Of a DNA stretch of 64,000 nt, positions 47,593 through 59,186 are shown in pieces (the stretch's first letter is position 1; every line of letters starts with the position of its first letter). The translations under genes were made by a program, and so were the position numbers. The notes under the pieces are model-generated. The model was given only the letters and a program-made list of their open reading frames with translations. It was not told the origin of the DNA and searched no databases. The stretch spans positions 17,112,001 to 17,176,000 of the forward strand of contig JBHGNT010000010.1 in the NCBI GenBank assembly GCA_043228905.1. The letters are read 5' to 3'. The DNA is from Azolla caroliniana (lineage: Eukaryota; Polypodiophyta).

Positions 47593-49719
47593 ATGAAGGG
47601 GTCAGATCTTGCGGAGGCCATGGCTTCAGCCGTGAATCGGATATTGATCGCGCACGAGGGCACAGGCGCCCTCGACAGAGCCATTGAGGTGGTCGTCGGT
47701 AGGATCGGCCAGTTCAGCGGAAAGGATGCTACGAAGTATTTGGCGTCCTACGGGGCAGAAATGCTAATGCGGGACATTCCGGAAGAGAGGCGTCTTGCCG
47801 GGTTCCCTCGAGTGGCGATGCCGAGCATCCATGCGGAGGTGCTCGAGGTACGGGCGGAGAGCCGTACCTGGGAGGAGTTCGAAGTCTGACTCCTAGAAAA
47901 ATACGGGCTGGACGACACGCTCCGGCTTTCCAAACGGGACTTCATGGAATGGGTGGAGTCCCCCGGCAAGGGAAGAAACGCGTCGGCACTCCTCCGGGAG
48001 TTTGAGGAACGCTTTGCGCGCCTTTCGGCGCTTGACCGAACCGTTCTGGATATGAGCCGGGTCCTACTATTCGTCAAGTCGGTGGACAAGCGGGACCGGG
48101 ATCAAGTCGGCTCCTTGCTAGAAACCGAAGACGGGCTGACGACCGACTGGGCTGCGGTTAAGAGAGTCTGCGGCCGTTTCGACAAACGGCGAGAATGGGC
48201 TGACAACGGGGCGACCGGAGAGGGCTCTGTCACAGCAAGGAGGCTTGAACCGGCACCACAAGGGCGAAGGGCAGAAGCCCGGGAGTGGCTCGAAACCGGG
48301 TCGGCTCCGACCGGCATGGTCAATGACTCGTCTGGAGGAGCAGCGCTGGAGGAGTTGACGCGGGCGATAAAGGATCTCCAGATCGCCCAGACTCGAAGGG
48401 AAGGCGGCGAACCAGCTCGTGACCGACGGCCGGCAGCAGGGAACAGGTGCATCTGGTGCGACGAGGTTGGCCACATTCGGAAGGACTGCGGCGATTTCGC
48501 AGAGGCGTTGAGGAACCGGATGGTGTACCTATGGGAAGGTCGGGTGCACGCCAGCGATACCAGAAGGGCCCTAAACCGGAACGATGGGCGAGGAGGTATG
48601 AAGAGACTGATGGAAGAGGCAGCGGCCCGACACGTGGAGGCCATCCACTACTCGGCGTCGGCCGGTATTCGGGTCGGGGGCAGCGAGGCCCGAAAGGAGA
48701 GCAAAGACGGATTCTGGTCGGCAATGCTGGAAGGCCTCGCCGGCGCACGGCTGAGGAAAGATGAAGCGGACCGCGCTGAGAGACGGGTCCGGGAAATAAA
48801 CGGGTGGAGCGACCCGGTCGAGGAGAAGACGGGGTTCGTAGAAGCCGCCTACCGGAACTACGAGGCTCTGGTAGAAGACAACCGAGTGGGGAAAGCCGGA
48901 GCGGTCGGGCCCTCACAGCGATACGAGACCCGATTCGGGCAACGACGGAACGAAGCCGGTGGGTCCAGCGCGCAAGATAACCCCAGGAAGGGCGGATACC
49001 AACTGGGGACGGAAATAGAAAGGACCACGGACCTACGAAATGTCCTAGAAGAACGGATCCTCAACAGCAAAGTGGAGCTGTCATTACGGGAGGTGCTAGG
49101 GATCGCCAAGAAGGAGTTCCACGACTCCATTGTGGACCTGGTGAAACGGAAGAGGCTGTCGACGGAGACGGAACCGGAAAGACTGGTGGAGGTGCGGACG
49201 ATGCACATCGACGACATGGCGCTGGAAGATGAGTGGGCGGAGAGCCACTATTCAAGGCCGCACTGGGCCCGAGCGACCACGGAGACCCCGGTAAAGATCG
49301 GAGATGTTCAGGAACCGGTGGTGGCATTGGTGGACCACGGTTCGGAAATAAACCTAATGTCCATGGACTTCTATAAGAAGGGAAAGTGGCCGATCAACAC
49401 CAAGCACGGGTGGAAGATACGGGCGGCGACACACGCCACCGAGGAACTGCACGGGGCCTGCCCGAACGTGCGAGTCAAGATCGGCGACGTCGAGATTGAC
49501 CAGCACTTCTTCGTACAGGAGACATCCTCGCACCCGGTCATATTAGGGGAACCATACATCACGGCGGCGCGAATGGAGACCAAGGTGCTGGACAACGGTT
49601 CGGCCTACGCGAGGGTCAAAAGCCAGGACGGGCGCCATTCGGTCCAATTTCTGACGGTGCGGCCGAACCACGAGTGGAACCGCGAATCCCTCGGTGGCGA
49701 GAACCGGGAGGATTTTTAG
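47593..49719 (+). pseudogene. E4 gag-protease
   Basis: It starts MKGSDLAEAMASAVNR, 43 bp after the LTR. Gag-typical FEERFARLSALDRTVL and the knuckle CIWCDEVGHIRKDC (from 48,448) follow. The protease segment VALVDHGSEINLMS is at 49,321-49,362. A TGA at 47887-47889 interrupts Gag; after it the frame is open for 610 codons to TAG at 49717. The end GAT TTT TAG overlaps the start of pol in the -1 frame. This is the best-preserved gag-protease of the family here. Confidence 0.9.
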
Positions 49720-52700
49720 AGAGGGCTGCCAAGGCGTGGGGCCGAGCCAGTCCGGACACTCGGGAAAGACCCCACAGCTGTACGATAGAACCGAAACCGA
49801 AGAAACCTTGTACGATAGGTAGGAAATTTTGCTTCTCCAACGACGGAGGGTGTATGATAGTCGGCATCGTTGGCCGAGAAAAGGCAAGGGCGGAAGTACG
49901 ACTTCGAGCGTGCGGAGTTCTCGGCCCAGACGAGGAAATCAGCGGAGCCGTGGAGGCGGTCTCCTTCGACGACACCTTGGGGATGCTGAGGAAGGTAGCC
50001 GGAGAAGACCGTAACGAAGACCGGACGATACCAGTATGTTCCGAAGAGATGTACGAAGTCATCGCGAACTTGAGTCAAGGGCTCGGGTCGGATCGGACGG
50101 CCCGAGTTAGCACGAAGTACAAGACTGTGGACTGGAAGGTAAGGCACGTCGCGGCACCCTTACCGGAGGGCAGCGAGTCCCGAATCAGAGGGGTTGCGTC
50201 GGACCCCAGTTTACGAGATCCGGTCTGCATAGGACACACCTTCACCGACGGGACGCTTGGGGAGCTCAAAGTCGCTGGGGGCGGGTTCCTACTGCCAGCG
50301 GAGGAAGACCGGTTTCGGAGAATGCTCGGAAGGCACGGGAAAGCCTTTGCATTCTCACCGGAAGAGATCGGGTGCGTAGACCCGACAATCGTGGAGCCGA
50401 TGGTGATATTCACGGTACCGCATGTACCATGGAATCTCAAGCCGATTCCAGTACCGAGAGCTCACATCCCGAAGTTGATGGAGCTATTGAGGCAAAAAGT
50501 CGATATGGGCATTCTCGAACCCTCGAGTGCTCCATACTCGAACCAATGGTTTACCGTAGCAAAGAAAAACGGAACATTGCGCTTCATTCAAGACCTGCAA
50601 CCGGACAACAGAGTGACCATTCGGAACGCAGGAATCGGACCGACCATAGACGAGTTCGCGGAGGCCTTCGCCGGAAGCTCGATTTACTCGATCGGTGATC
50701 TGTACTCAGGTTACGACCAGTTCCAGCTAGCCGTGGAGAGCAGAGACATTACGACGATGCGAACTCCCCTCGGCCTAGTGCGAATGTGTACCCTGCCACA
50801 AGGAGGGACCAACTCGGTGGCCCACATGGTGAATGCAATGAACAAGGTACTGAGGGATTGCATCTCGGACATCACCATGCCATTTCTAGACGACATCCCG
50901 ATCAAGGGGTGCCCGGTGGGAGAGAAGGACGCGACACTCGGGCCGGACGGGTGCCGGCGATTCGTGGCAACACACATCGACGACTGCGAGAAGGTGCTAC
51001 AAAGGCTAGAGGATGCGAGGCTCACCTTCTCCGGGGAGAAATCGGCCTTCGGGCAATCAGAAATCCTGGTGGTCGGACGCCTATGTGGACCATATGGCCG
51101 GAAGCCGTCTCCGGCAAAGGTAGAAGCCATCTCCGCGATGAAAACCGACTATAGCTCGGTTACCGAAGTTCAGAGGTTCCTGGGGGCGTGCGCATTCTAC
51201 CACATATGGATCCCGCATTACGCCCACGTTGCGGAGCCGCTATACGGGTTGCTGAAGAAAGGGCGAAAATTCGAGTGGCGAGACGAGCACACGGAGTCGG
51301 TCCGGAAGCTGAAGGAAGCTCTTGCGGCAGCACCGGCGCTCCGGAAGGCTGTCTACGGGAAGGGTACCCTGGTATACATAACGGTGGATACGAGTCCGAC
51401 CGGGATCGGATGGGTCGTCAACCAAGAAGACGAGGACGGCATTCGGTTCCCGATCCGATTCGGCGCGAAGGTCCTTAGTGAGCGACAGCGAGGGTACGCC
51501 CAGGTTAAACGCGAACCCTAGGGTATCGTTTCGGCAGTAAAGGCCGACAAAGACTACCTGATCGGGACAGAAGTGATTATCGAGACGGATTGCCTGCCAA
51601 TTCTCGGCATGGTTTCCAGATGCGCGACACCGGACCTGGCGATGCTCAGGTGGATAGCGTACATCAAGTCCCTGGACCCAGAAATACGACACATTTCTGG
51701 AAAGGACAACGCCATGGCCGACATGCTTTCGAGGGCGAGGTTTGATGACGAGGGCGGCATGGTTTCGGAGGACGAAGAAGTCGGGGTGGACTTCTTCGAG
51801 GCAGCGTACGTGACGACCGATGGGACGAGCACTCCGGCGCTTAATGACTTCGATGAGAGCAAGTACGACAGCGAGTGGCTGCAGATCGGTGGTTTCTTGA
51901 GGACAATGACGCCGGATGCGTCATGGACGAGAGATGAGACCAACCGGATCCGGAAGAAAGCATATCGATTCTTTCTCTGGGACAGATACTTATGGAAGCA
52001 CCCGAAGAAGAGGAACGGCGTCCCGCTCCGGGTGGTGGCGATGAAGGAAGAACAGGAGGAGCTGCTGACGGCCTACCATGTCAACCCTTGGGCTGGACAC
52101 CGTGGAACGTGGGCCACGTTCGAGAAGATAAAGGGGAAGTACTGGTGGTCGGGACTGTACCGGGACGTGCATCGGTTCGTGACAACTTGCGAGAGCTGTC
52201 AGATGCACTCCATAGTCCGACATCGGGACGAGCTTCACCCTACGTACCCTCCGACCATCCACTTCAAATGGATGGTAGATCTGGTGACGATGCCGATGGG
52301 AGTAGGACAGATGCGGTATCTGGTCCTAGCTCGGGAAGATCTGACGAACCAGGTGGAAGGCCGAGCCCTTCAGAACAAAACAACCGCAGCCGTATGTCGG
52401 TTCCTGATTGAGGACGTGATATGCCGGTACGGGTGCGTCGGGAAGATCGTGGCTGATCGCGGGGAGTTGGACGCCGAAGAGGCCAAGGAGCTATTCGACT
52501 GGCTAGGAGTCAAGCTCTCGCTTACCACTGCGTACAATCCGGAGGCGAATGGAAAGGTGGAGCGCGGTCATGGACCGATCGTCAAGGCGTTAGTTCGGGC
52601 ATGCGAAGGTCAAGTCGGGAACTGGCCGCGGTTGCTGCCTTACACGTTGTGGGCTGACCAAACTACGCACAGTTCAGTAACCGGATTCATGCCGGTAGAG

Positions 52701-53213
52701 CTCATGTTTGGGCAGAAGCCGATCATGCCGATGGAACGTACGATCTTCTCATGGGCAACCGTGGACTGGAGAGACGAGATGAGCCGGGAGGAACTATTGG
52801 CGGCGCGCATACGTCAGCTCGAGCGAAGGCCGGAGGACGTGGAGCAGGCTGCGGGAAAGCTTCGGGATGCAAGGATGAGGAACAAAGCCCGGTTCGACCG
52901 AACGCACCGACTCTGACCGGAGAAGATCGAGGAAGGCGACTGGGTGCTAGTCTATGACAGCAGCCTCAACAACCAGCACCAAGCGACATGGAAGTTCGCA
53001 AGAAGGTGGTTCGGGCCTTACGTGGTACAAAGCGCCAACGACAACGGGACGTACCATCTGGCGGAACTCGACGGCACGAGAATGGCGGTACCAGTAGCTG
53101 GGAAGCGGATCAAAGCATTCAAGAAGTGTCACGACGACGAGCCGGATCAGGTTAACCTGGACCGCGACGACGAGCGATCCGAAACCGAAGAAGAACCGAC
53201 GGGCGGGGAATGA
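49674..53213 (+). pseudogene. E4 pol: reverse transcriptase, RNase H, integrase
   Basis: It is open in the -1 frame relative to gag. Reverse transcriptase: LRFIQDLQPDNRVTIRN, IYSIGDLYSGYDQFQLAV, catalytic MPFLDDIPIKG. RNase H: ITVDTSPTGIGWVV. Integrase: YHVNPWAGHRGTW ... CESCQ finger, MVDLVTMPMG, VADRGELD, NGKVERGHG, with about 34 residues between the second Asp and the Glu. The GPY/F end RRWFGPYVV precedes an acidic tail. Two nonsense codons, TAG at 51519 (TGG to TAG) and TGA at 52914 (CGA to TGA), are the only breaks, both transitions. The N-terminal 150 residues before the reverse transcriptase match no domain I know. Confidence 0.9.
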
Positions 53214-53286
53214 AGGTTGGACGGGTTTTCTCCGTCCCAACTCAATTTGGCGCATGCCGGTGGATGCGCGGTTAAGTGGGGGCGGA

Positions 53287-53909
53287 TGTCGTGAAGAAAA
53301 CCGTCCACAAGCGGAATCGGTGCACCGGAGCGTAGGAACCGGCTCTTCATGCACGTGCGCCTTATGTTGTACATAGAAGATCCTAGGTAGGTAGATTCGG
53401 TAGGTAAGAAGTTAATGGGAAACGGCTCCTTCCTTGCCTATAAAAGGAGGGAGACGAGGAGGGGGGAAGGGATCGCGGTTAAGGAGGATGAAGTGTTGTC
53501 GGGTTGTCGGCCGAAGACTTCTCTCTCTTCCGAACTCCATAGCTTCTTTCTGTGCAGGTTTCGGGAGGCTCGCGCTGCTCTGAGGAATGCCCGAGTGCTT
53601 CCGGCAGCACCTCCAACCTACTCCTTTCTTTTTGTGCGTTTACGAACAGGCATCGGCATCTGTTCGCCGGCCTGTTCGGTTGAAACCGACTTCGTGCTTC
53701 TTGTTGTTTGTCCTTGTTAATATATATATACATACATTCGTGTCTCTCTGCGTCGGTGTCCCACTCGCGTCTTGTGTCGAGGGCCGTGTCCCTGAGAATC
53801 TGCGCTCGCACGTAGTGGGTCTCTTCCCTTCTCCTTTCTCTCTTGCTTTTCGGTGCAAGACCCCCGAGGTCCCGCCTCATTTCACGCATCCGCGAGGAAT
53901 ACCTCGACA
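53287..53909 (+). repeat. E4 3' LTR
   Basis: 623 bp. It differs from the 5' LTR at roughly a dozen positions by eye, mostly transitions. It ends exactly where E2 pol sequence (AFYHIWIPHY) resumes. Confidence 0.9.
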
Positions 53910-55930
53910 GCGTTCTATCACATCTGGATTCCGCACTACACACATGTCGCGTAACCACTTTACGGGTTATTAAAGAAAGGGCGCTGGTTCGAATGGAGGA
54001 CGGAGCACATGGAGTCGGTCAGGAGACTGAAGGAGGCGCTCGCCGCGGCACCAGCTCTCTAGAAAGCGGTTTACGGCAAGGAAGTCCGCATTTACATGAC
54101 GGTGGACAAGAGCCCGACCGGGATTGGGTGGGTGATCAATCAGCAAGACGAGGATGGCGTACGGTTCCCGATCCAGTTCGGGGCAAAGGTATTGAGCGAG
54201 CGGCAGCGAGGATACGCCCAAATTAAGCGCGAGCTATGGGGTATCGTTTCGGCAGTCAAGGCCGACAAGGACTATTTGATCGGGACGGAAGTGATCATCG
54301 AGACGGACTACCTACCAATTCTGGGTATGGTTTCCGGATGTGCGACTCCGGACCTGGCGATGCTGAGGTGGATCGCGTACATCAAGTCCCTGAACCCGGA
54401 GATACGACACATTTCCAGAAAGGACAATGCCATGGCCAACATGCTTTCAAGAGCGAGGTTCGATGACGAGAACGGCATGGTTTTGGAGGACGAGGAAGTC
54501 GGTGTGGACTTCTTCGAGGCGGCTTACGTAACAACAAGAAAGGGGAGCACTCCGGCGCTTCACGAATTCGACTTGAGCAAGTACGATGGGGAGTGGCTCC
54601 AGATTGGCGGGTTCCTGAAGACAATGACACTGGACGCGGCGTGGACGAAGGAAGAGACTAACCGGATTCAGAAGAAAGCGTACCGATTCTTCCTACAGGA
54701 TGGGAGCATATGGAAGCACCTGAAGAAGAGAAACGGCATCCCACTCCGAGTGGTGGCGAAGAAAGAGGAACAGGAAGAATTGTTGACGGCATACCACGAG
54801 AGTCCCTGGGCCGGGCACCGCGGGACGTGCGCCACATTTGAGAAGCTAAAGGGGAAGTACTGGTGGCCGAGACTATACCGAGACGTGCATCGGTTCGTGA
54901 CGACTTGCGAAAGCTGTCAGGTGCACTCCATAGTCCGACATCGGGACGAGCTTCACCCGACTTACCCTCTGACCGTCCACTTCAAGTGGATGGTGGATCT
55001 GTTGACGATGTCGATGGGGGTAGGGCAGATGCGGTATCTGGTGTTGGCTCGGGAGGACCTGATGAACCAGGAGGAAGGTCGAGCGTTGCAGAACAAAATG
55101 ACCGCGGTTGTGTGCCGATTTCTGATCAAAGAAGTGGTATGTCGGTACAGGTGCGTAGGTAAGATCGTGGCCGACCACGGAGAATTGGACACGCAAGAGA
55201 CGGAAGAGTTGTTTGACCGGCTAGGCGTTAAACTCTCTCTCACCACAGTGTACAATCCGGAGGCTAACGGGAAGGTGGAACGCGGACACGGGCCGATCGT
55301 CAAAGCGTTAGTACGGGCGTGTGGAGGCCAAGTCAGGAATTGGCCACGGCTCCTTCCTTACGCGCTATGGGCGGATCGAACTACGCAAAGTTCGGTGACG
55401 GGTTCATGCCAGCGGAGCTGATGTAAGGGCAGAAGCCAATCATGCCGGCGGAGAAAACGATCACTTCGTGGGCCGCGATGGACTGGAAGGACGAGATGAG
55501 TCGGGAAGAGTTGTTGGCAGCAAGGATCCGGCAACTCGAGCGAAGACCGGAAGACGTGGAGCGGGTGAAGGAAAGACTGTGTACGGCACGAGAAAAGAAC
55601 AAAGGCCGGTTCGACCGGACTCACGGACTGAGACCGAAGAAGATCGAGGAAGGCGACTGGGTTCTAGTGTATGACAACAGCCTCGACAACCAGCACCGGG
55701 CAATGAGGAAGTTTGCAAGAAGGTGGTTCGGGCCTTATGTGGTGACAAGCGCCAACGACAATGGGACCTACCATCTCGCGGAGCTCGACGGGACAAGGAT
55801 GGCGGTACCGGTGGCAGGGAAAAGGATAAAAGCATTCAAAAAGCAGCACAAGGCTGAACCAGACCCAAACGACCTGGATAGCGACAATGATCGGCTCGGA
55901 ACGGATGTCGATCCGGAAGACAAAGGATAA
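53910..55930 (+). pseudogene. E2 pol 3' part: RNase H and integrase
   Basis: It resumes after the reverse transcriptase with AFYHIWIPHYTHVA, then RNase H (MTVDKSPTGIGW, VIIETDYLPILG), the integrase finger (HESPWAGHRGTC ... CESCQ), the catalytic segments MVDLLTMSMG, VADHGELD and NGKVERGHG, and the GPY/F end. Stops at 53,955 and 54,060, a 1-bp deletion near 55,397 and a TAA at about 55,425 break the frame. It is followed by the E2 purine tract and 3' LTR, which assigns it to E2. A Gly/Arg position next to the second catalytic Asp is changed (ADHG). Confidence 0.82.
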
Positions 55931-56004
55931 GCGTGGGCCGGTCTTCTCTGGCAAGAGTCTAATTTTCGCGCATACCAGTGGATGCACGGTTAGGTGGGGG
56001 CGGA

Positions 56005-56679
56005 TGTCGTGGAGAAAACCGTCCCTGGGCGGAAACCGGGTGTAACGTGCATAAACCGGCCCTTACACGTGGGCACAAGTTTTGTTGTGTAGTACGCGGA
56101 TAGGTACAAGTCGGCTAAGGAGAAATCCTAGGTAGCACGCATTCATTAGGGAGAAAATCGAGGCGTATCCCTGTCCGAAAGGACAAGGAATAAACATGAT
56201 GTAACGGGTAGTAACGGCCTCTCTCCTTGGGCTATAAAAGAGAGGGAGAAGAAAAAAAAAGGGGGGGGGGAGGTCACATTTTTGTGGAGGACGAAGTGTT
56301 GCAGACTGGAACCGAGCTCTTCACCTTTGTCCTCTAAATAGTCGTTCTGTGCAGGTTTCAGGAGGCTGAGTCTGCTCCACGGAACGCCCGAGTGCTTCCG
56401 GCAAAGTCTCCATCTCGCGTTCTGTGTGTGTGTGTGTGTGCAGGCGTCAGAGCCTATCACTCGCCGACTTGCCGGTTGTAACTCCTTGATTAATATATAC
56501 ACGTGTATTCATTTTGTCTCCATTGTTCGGAGTTAGTTGCAACTCTTGTAAATCTGTGTGTCTGTGCGTGTGCGGAGTACATTGGTAGTTTCCTTCCCCT
56601 CTTCTCATTCGGTTATTTCTCGGTCCAAGGCCCCCGTGGTCCCCCCTCGTTCTCCACGCACGCGCGTAACAACGCGACA
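56005..56679 (+). repeat. E2 3' LTR
   Basis: 675 bp, TGTCGTGGAG...ACGCGACA, with purine tract GGTGGGGGCGGA at 55993-56004. It differs from the 5' LTR mainly by transitions at CG sites. Confidence 0.88.
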
Positions 56680-59007
56680 ATGTGTCTTTTTATTCGTTTT
56701 TAGAGTTTCTTTGATTGTGCTCCTCTTTTTCTATCTTTAGCTTGATTTTTGTGCTTCTCTATTTTTGCTTTTTCTATCTTTAGCTTTTGATCTAGAGTCA
56801 TTTCGTCTTATTTCCAATGTGAATCATGCAATTACCTTCTTCACTTTAGTAAACCTTCTTTAACCATAGTTAATGTGACGACTATTGTAAATCTTCACAT
56901 TAAACTTGAGCCTTCATGCATCTAACTCATTGAATATATTATCTCATTACAAAAATCAAAATAGAAGCACACACCTACCTTTGATAACATGATCTAAAAG
57001 AGACAATAAACATTTAGCAATTTAATTTATGGAGAAAGAGAAAGAGAAACACTTGTTGGCTACTTGGTAGTGTGTTAGAACACATCTAGTGGTGTCAACT
57101 ACTAATGAGAGATTGTTAATTTCATCAGAGAGAATAATTGTGGATGCCATGAATGTTGCAATAGATAGGAGGGTTATAATTCTTTATTACCACAATTTCA
57201 TTGGATGGCAAAGCTAGGATGGATTACGATACATGATGTTATGCCCAGTATTAAACAATGAAAAATGACACTCCAAACAATTAGGGAAAAAATTTCATTT
57301 GATAGAAATATTTTTTCTAGATATAGAGACGAATATCTTGGTCATATACAAATCCAAACTCCTTGAATCTACTTTGGAGGTTGAACATTAGTAAGTAGTT
57401 GGCATGTCCATTATGTAAAAATAAATTATTTGTATCATAAAATCATTCATAGTCACGAGTGGATGGAGGGGAATGTTTTGAGGGTGGGGAATCAGAAGTC
57501 CCATAAATTGGTTGCAAAGTGAGCTAGGAATGGGTTTTTGATCTCATCTTCCATTTAGAGTCATGTTGTCATATAATGTGTTTTTGGATTACCTTTGCAT
57601 ACTATCATTCAAACATAACACCCATTTTGGAAAAATAATATATATATATATAATATAAATATAAATAAATAAGAAAAAAAAAACACCCATCGCTTTATCA
57701 CTTGTCTACTGTCACAGTATGTTTGGACATATATATCAACAATATGAGCTCCACAATTGTAGTTTTAACGTTCTTGTTTCAATGGTTGTTTCCTCACATT
57801 GGGTTTGAGTGACCATCATTACAAGTTCAAGAAATTTTCTAACTCTCGGAATATTGGAGGTTATGGCATGTTTGGTATTTGCAAAATGAATATGTCTTTG
57901 GAGGCCTAATCTAAGGTGTGGTGACATATTCAGAGGTTGAAAGATAGGTTTCTTTGCCAATTTTGATTATTGAAAGCTTTGAGATTGTTACCTTCCAAGG
58001 ATGTTCAAATGTGTGTTTAGGTAAGAAGTAATATTCACCAACTTAATGTTGGCCTTTACATAATACAGTTATGTAGGTTTGTGGGGTATTCCTATTGTCT
58101 TTGGTAATCTATTGTGATTGATACAACATTATTTACAGAAAAAAGGATGGTATACAAGCAAGCTTCATGAAGATGATGATAAATAGTTGTTGGGAATGGC
58201 TCCAATTTGGATGAAGTGATAGGTTTATGTATGATAGAAGCTAACCAAGACTAGAAGTTTCAATCACCGCCACGGGGGCATATGCCTCCATTATTTAATT
58301 TAACTAATTGGAACATGTGGTACTGAAAAAGAAGAGGATACTTTGAATTGGAGTAACGATGAACAAGATGAAGAGAATTTACCCAACCAAATATTACGTT
58401 AATTTCTAAACACCCGACCCTCAATCCTAGACATTTGTTGTTTACTTTCACCATTGTATCAAATTTCCTTTTGTTTGTATTGAAACTCTTAATTGTTTAT
58501 ATTTAGAATATATATGTCGTATTTTGTTATTTTTTGTTTCGATATAAGTTGTCTAAGTATATTTAAATAAAATTATCGGCCTCGTGAATTGACTTGTCAA
58601 AATAAAGTTTGATTGGCTTTTTGTAGGTTTCCTTTATGTGGAATATACAATGCTTTGTTTTCCATTACAAAATGTATACCAAGAACCACTTTTGTATACT
58701 ATAGAGATTTTATGGCTATTCGCTAGATCATATTTCTACCTATATATAGAATGAGTTTTAGAATTATGTCTACACAATAGCAAATATTGTTTTGTTTGTG
58801 CATTTTTTAGATACGAATCTAATAAAACACATGTTTTCAGAAAGTAAGACATTTTTGGGGAATTTTATCATTTTTAGCTCATTAGTATGGTACACATATT
58901 TTTACGTGATTAACATGCATTGCTGATTAACCCAATATCTATCATTGCAAACAATGTCCTTCATGATAGATAAAAACAAATTAGTACAACACCGACAACG
59001 ACTAGAT

Positions 59008-59186
59008 ATGGTCAACACAAAATGGTTGTAAGTTAGAATATTAAAAAAAACATTGATATTTATTAGTATAATTATTCACTTCATTACATATTTGCTAGAA
59101 ATGGTCAACACAAAATGGTTGTAAGTTAGAATATTTAAAAAAACATTGATATTTATTAGTATAATTATTCACTTCACTACATATAT
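59008..59186. repeat. Tandem duplication, period 93 bp
   Basis: The string ATGGTCAACACAAAATGG starts at 59,008 and again at 59,101. The copies are nearly identical over about 85 bp. Confidence 0.88.

Larger units (their letters stand above)
46926..53909 (+). mobile_element. E4: nearly full-length Gypsy element
   Basis: 6984 bp with LTRs about 98 percent identical by eye. It carries gag-protease and pol in order, a primer site at 47553-47570 and a purine tract at 53275-53286. Its flanks do not match: ACGT on the left (in reverse-strand E3 pol) and GCGT on the right (in + strand E2 pol). Each flank fits the family's N-CG-N target, so the copy seems to be a recombinant between two insertions. 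Three nonsense codons break the ORFs. Confidence 0.9.
36597..56679 (+). mobile_element. E2: outer Gypsy element of the second nest
   Basis: The 5' LTR (36597-37272) and 3' LTR (56005-56679) are of one type and nearly equal length (676 and 675 bp). They are flanked by ACGT on the left (36593-36596) and ATGT on the right (56680-56683), a duplication with one CpG change. Inside are the E2 gag start, chromovirus Ch, the rest of gag and protease, E3, E4, and the E2 RNase H-integrase end. The E2 reverse transcriptase region and half of E3 are missing, so a large deletion has occurred at the E4 copy. Confidence 0.8.

Noticed and set aside
22230-56679. Endogenous pararetrovirus or retrovirus with an envelope gene
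   Set aside because: No third ORF, envelope or movement-protein-like reading frame exists between integrase and the 3' LTR in any copy.
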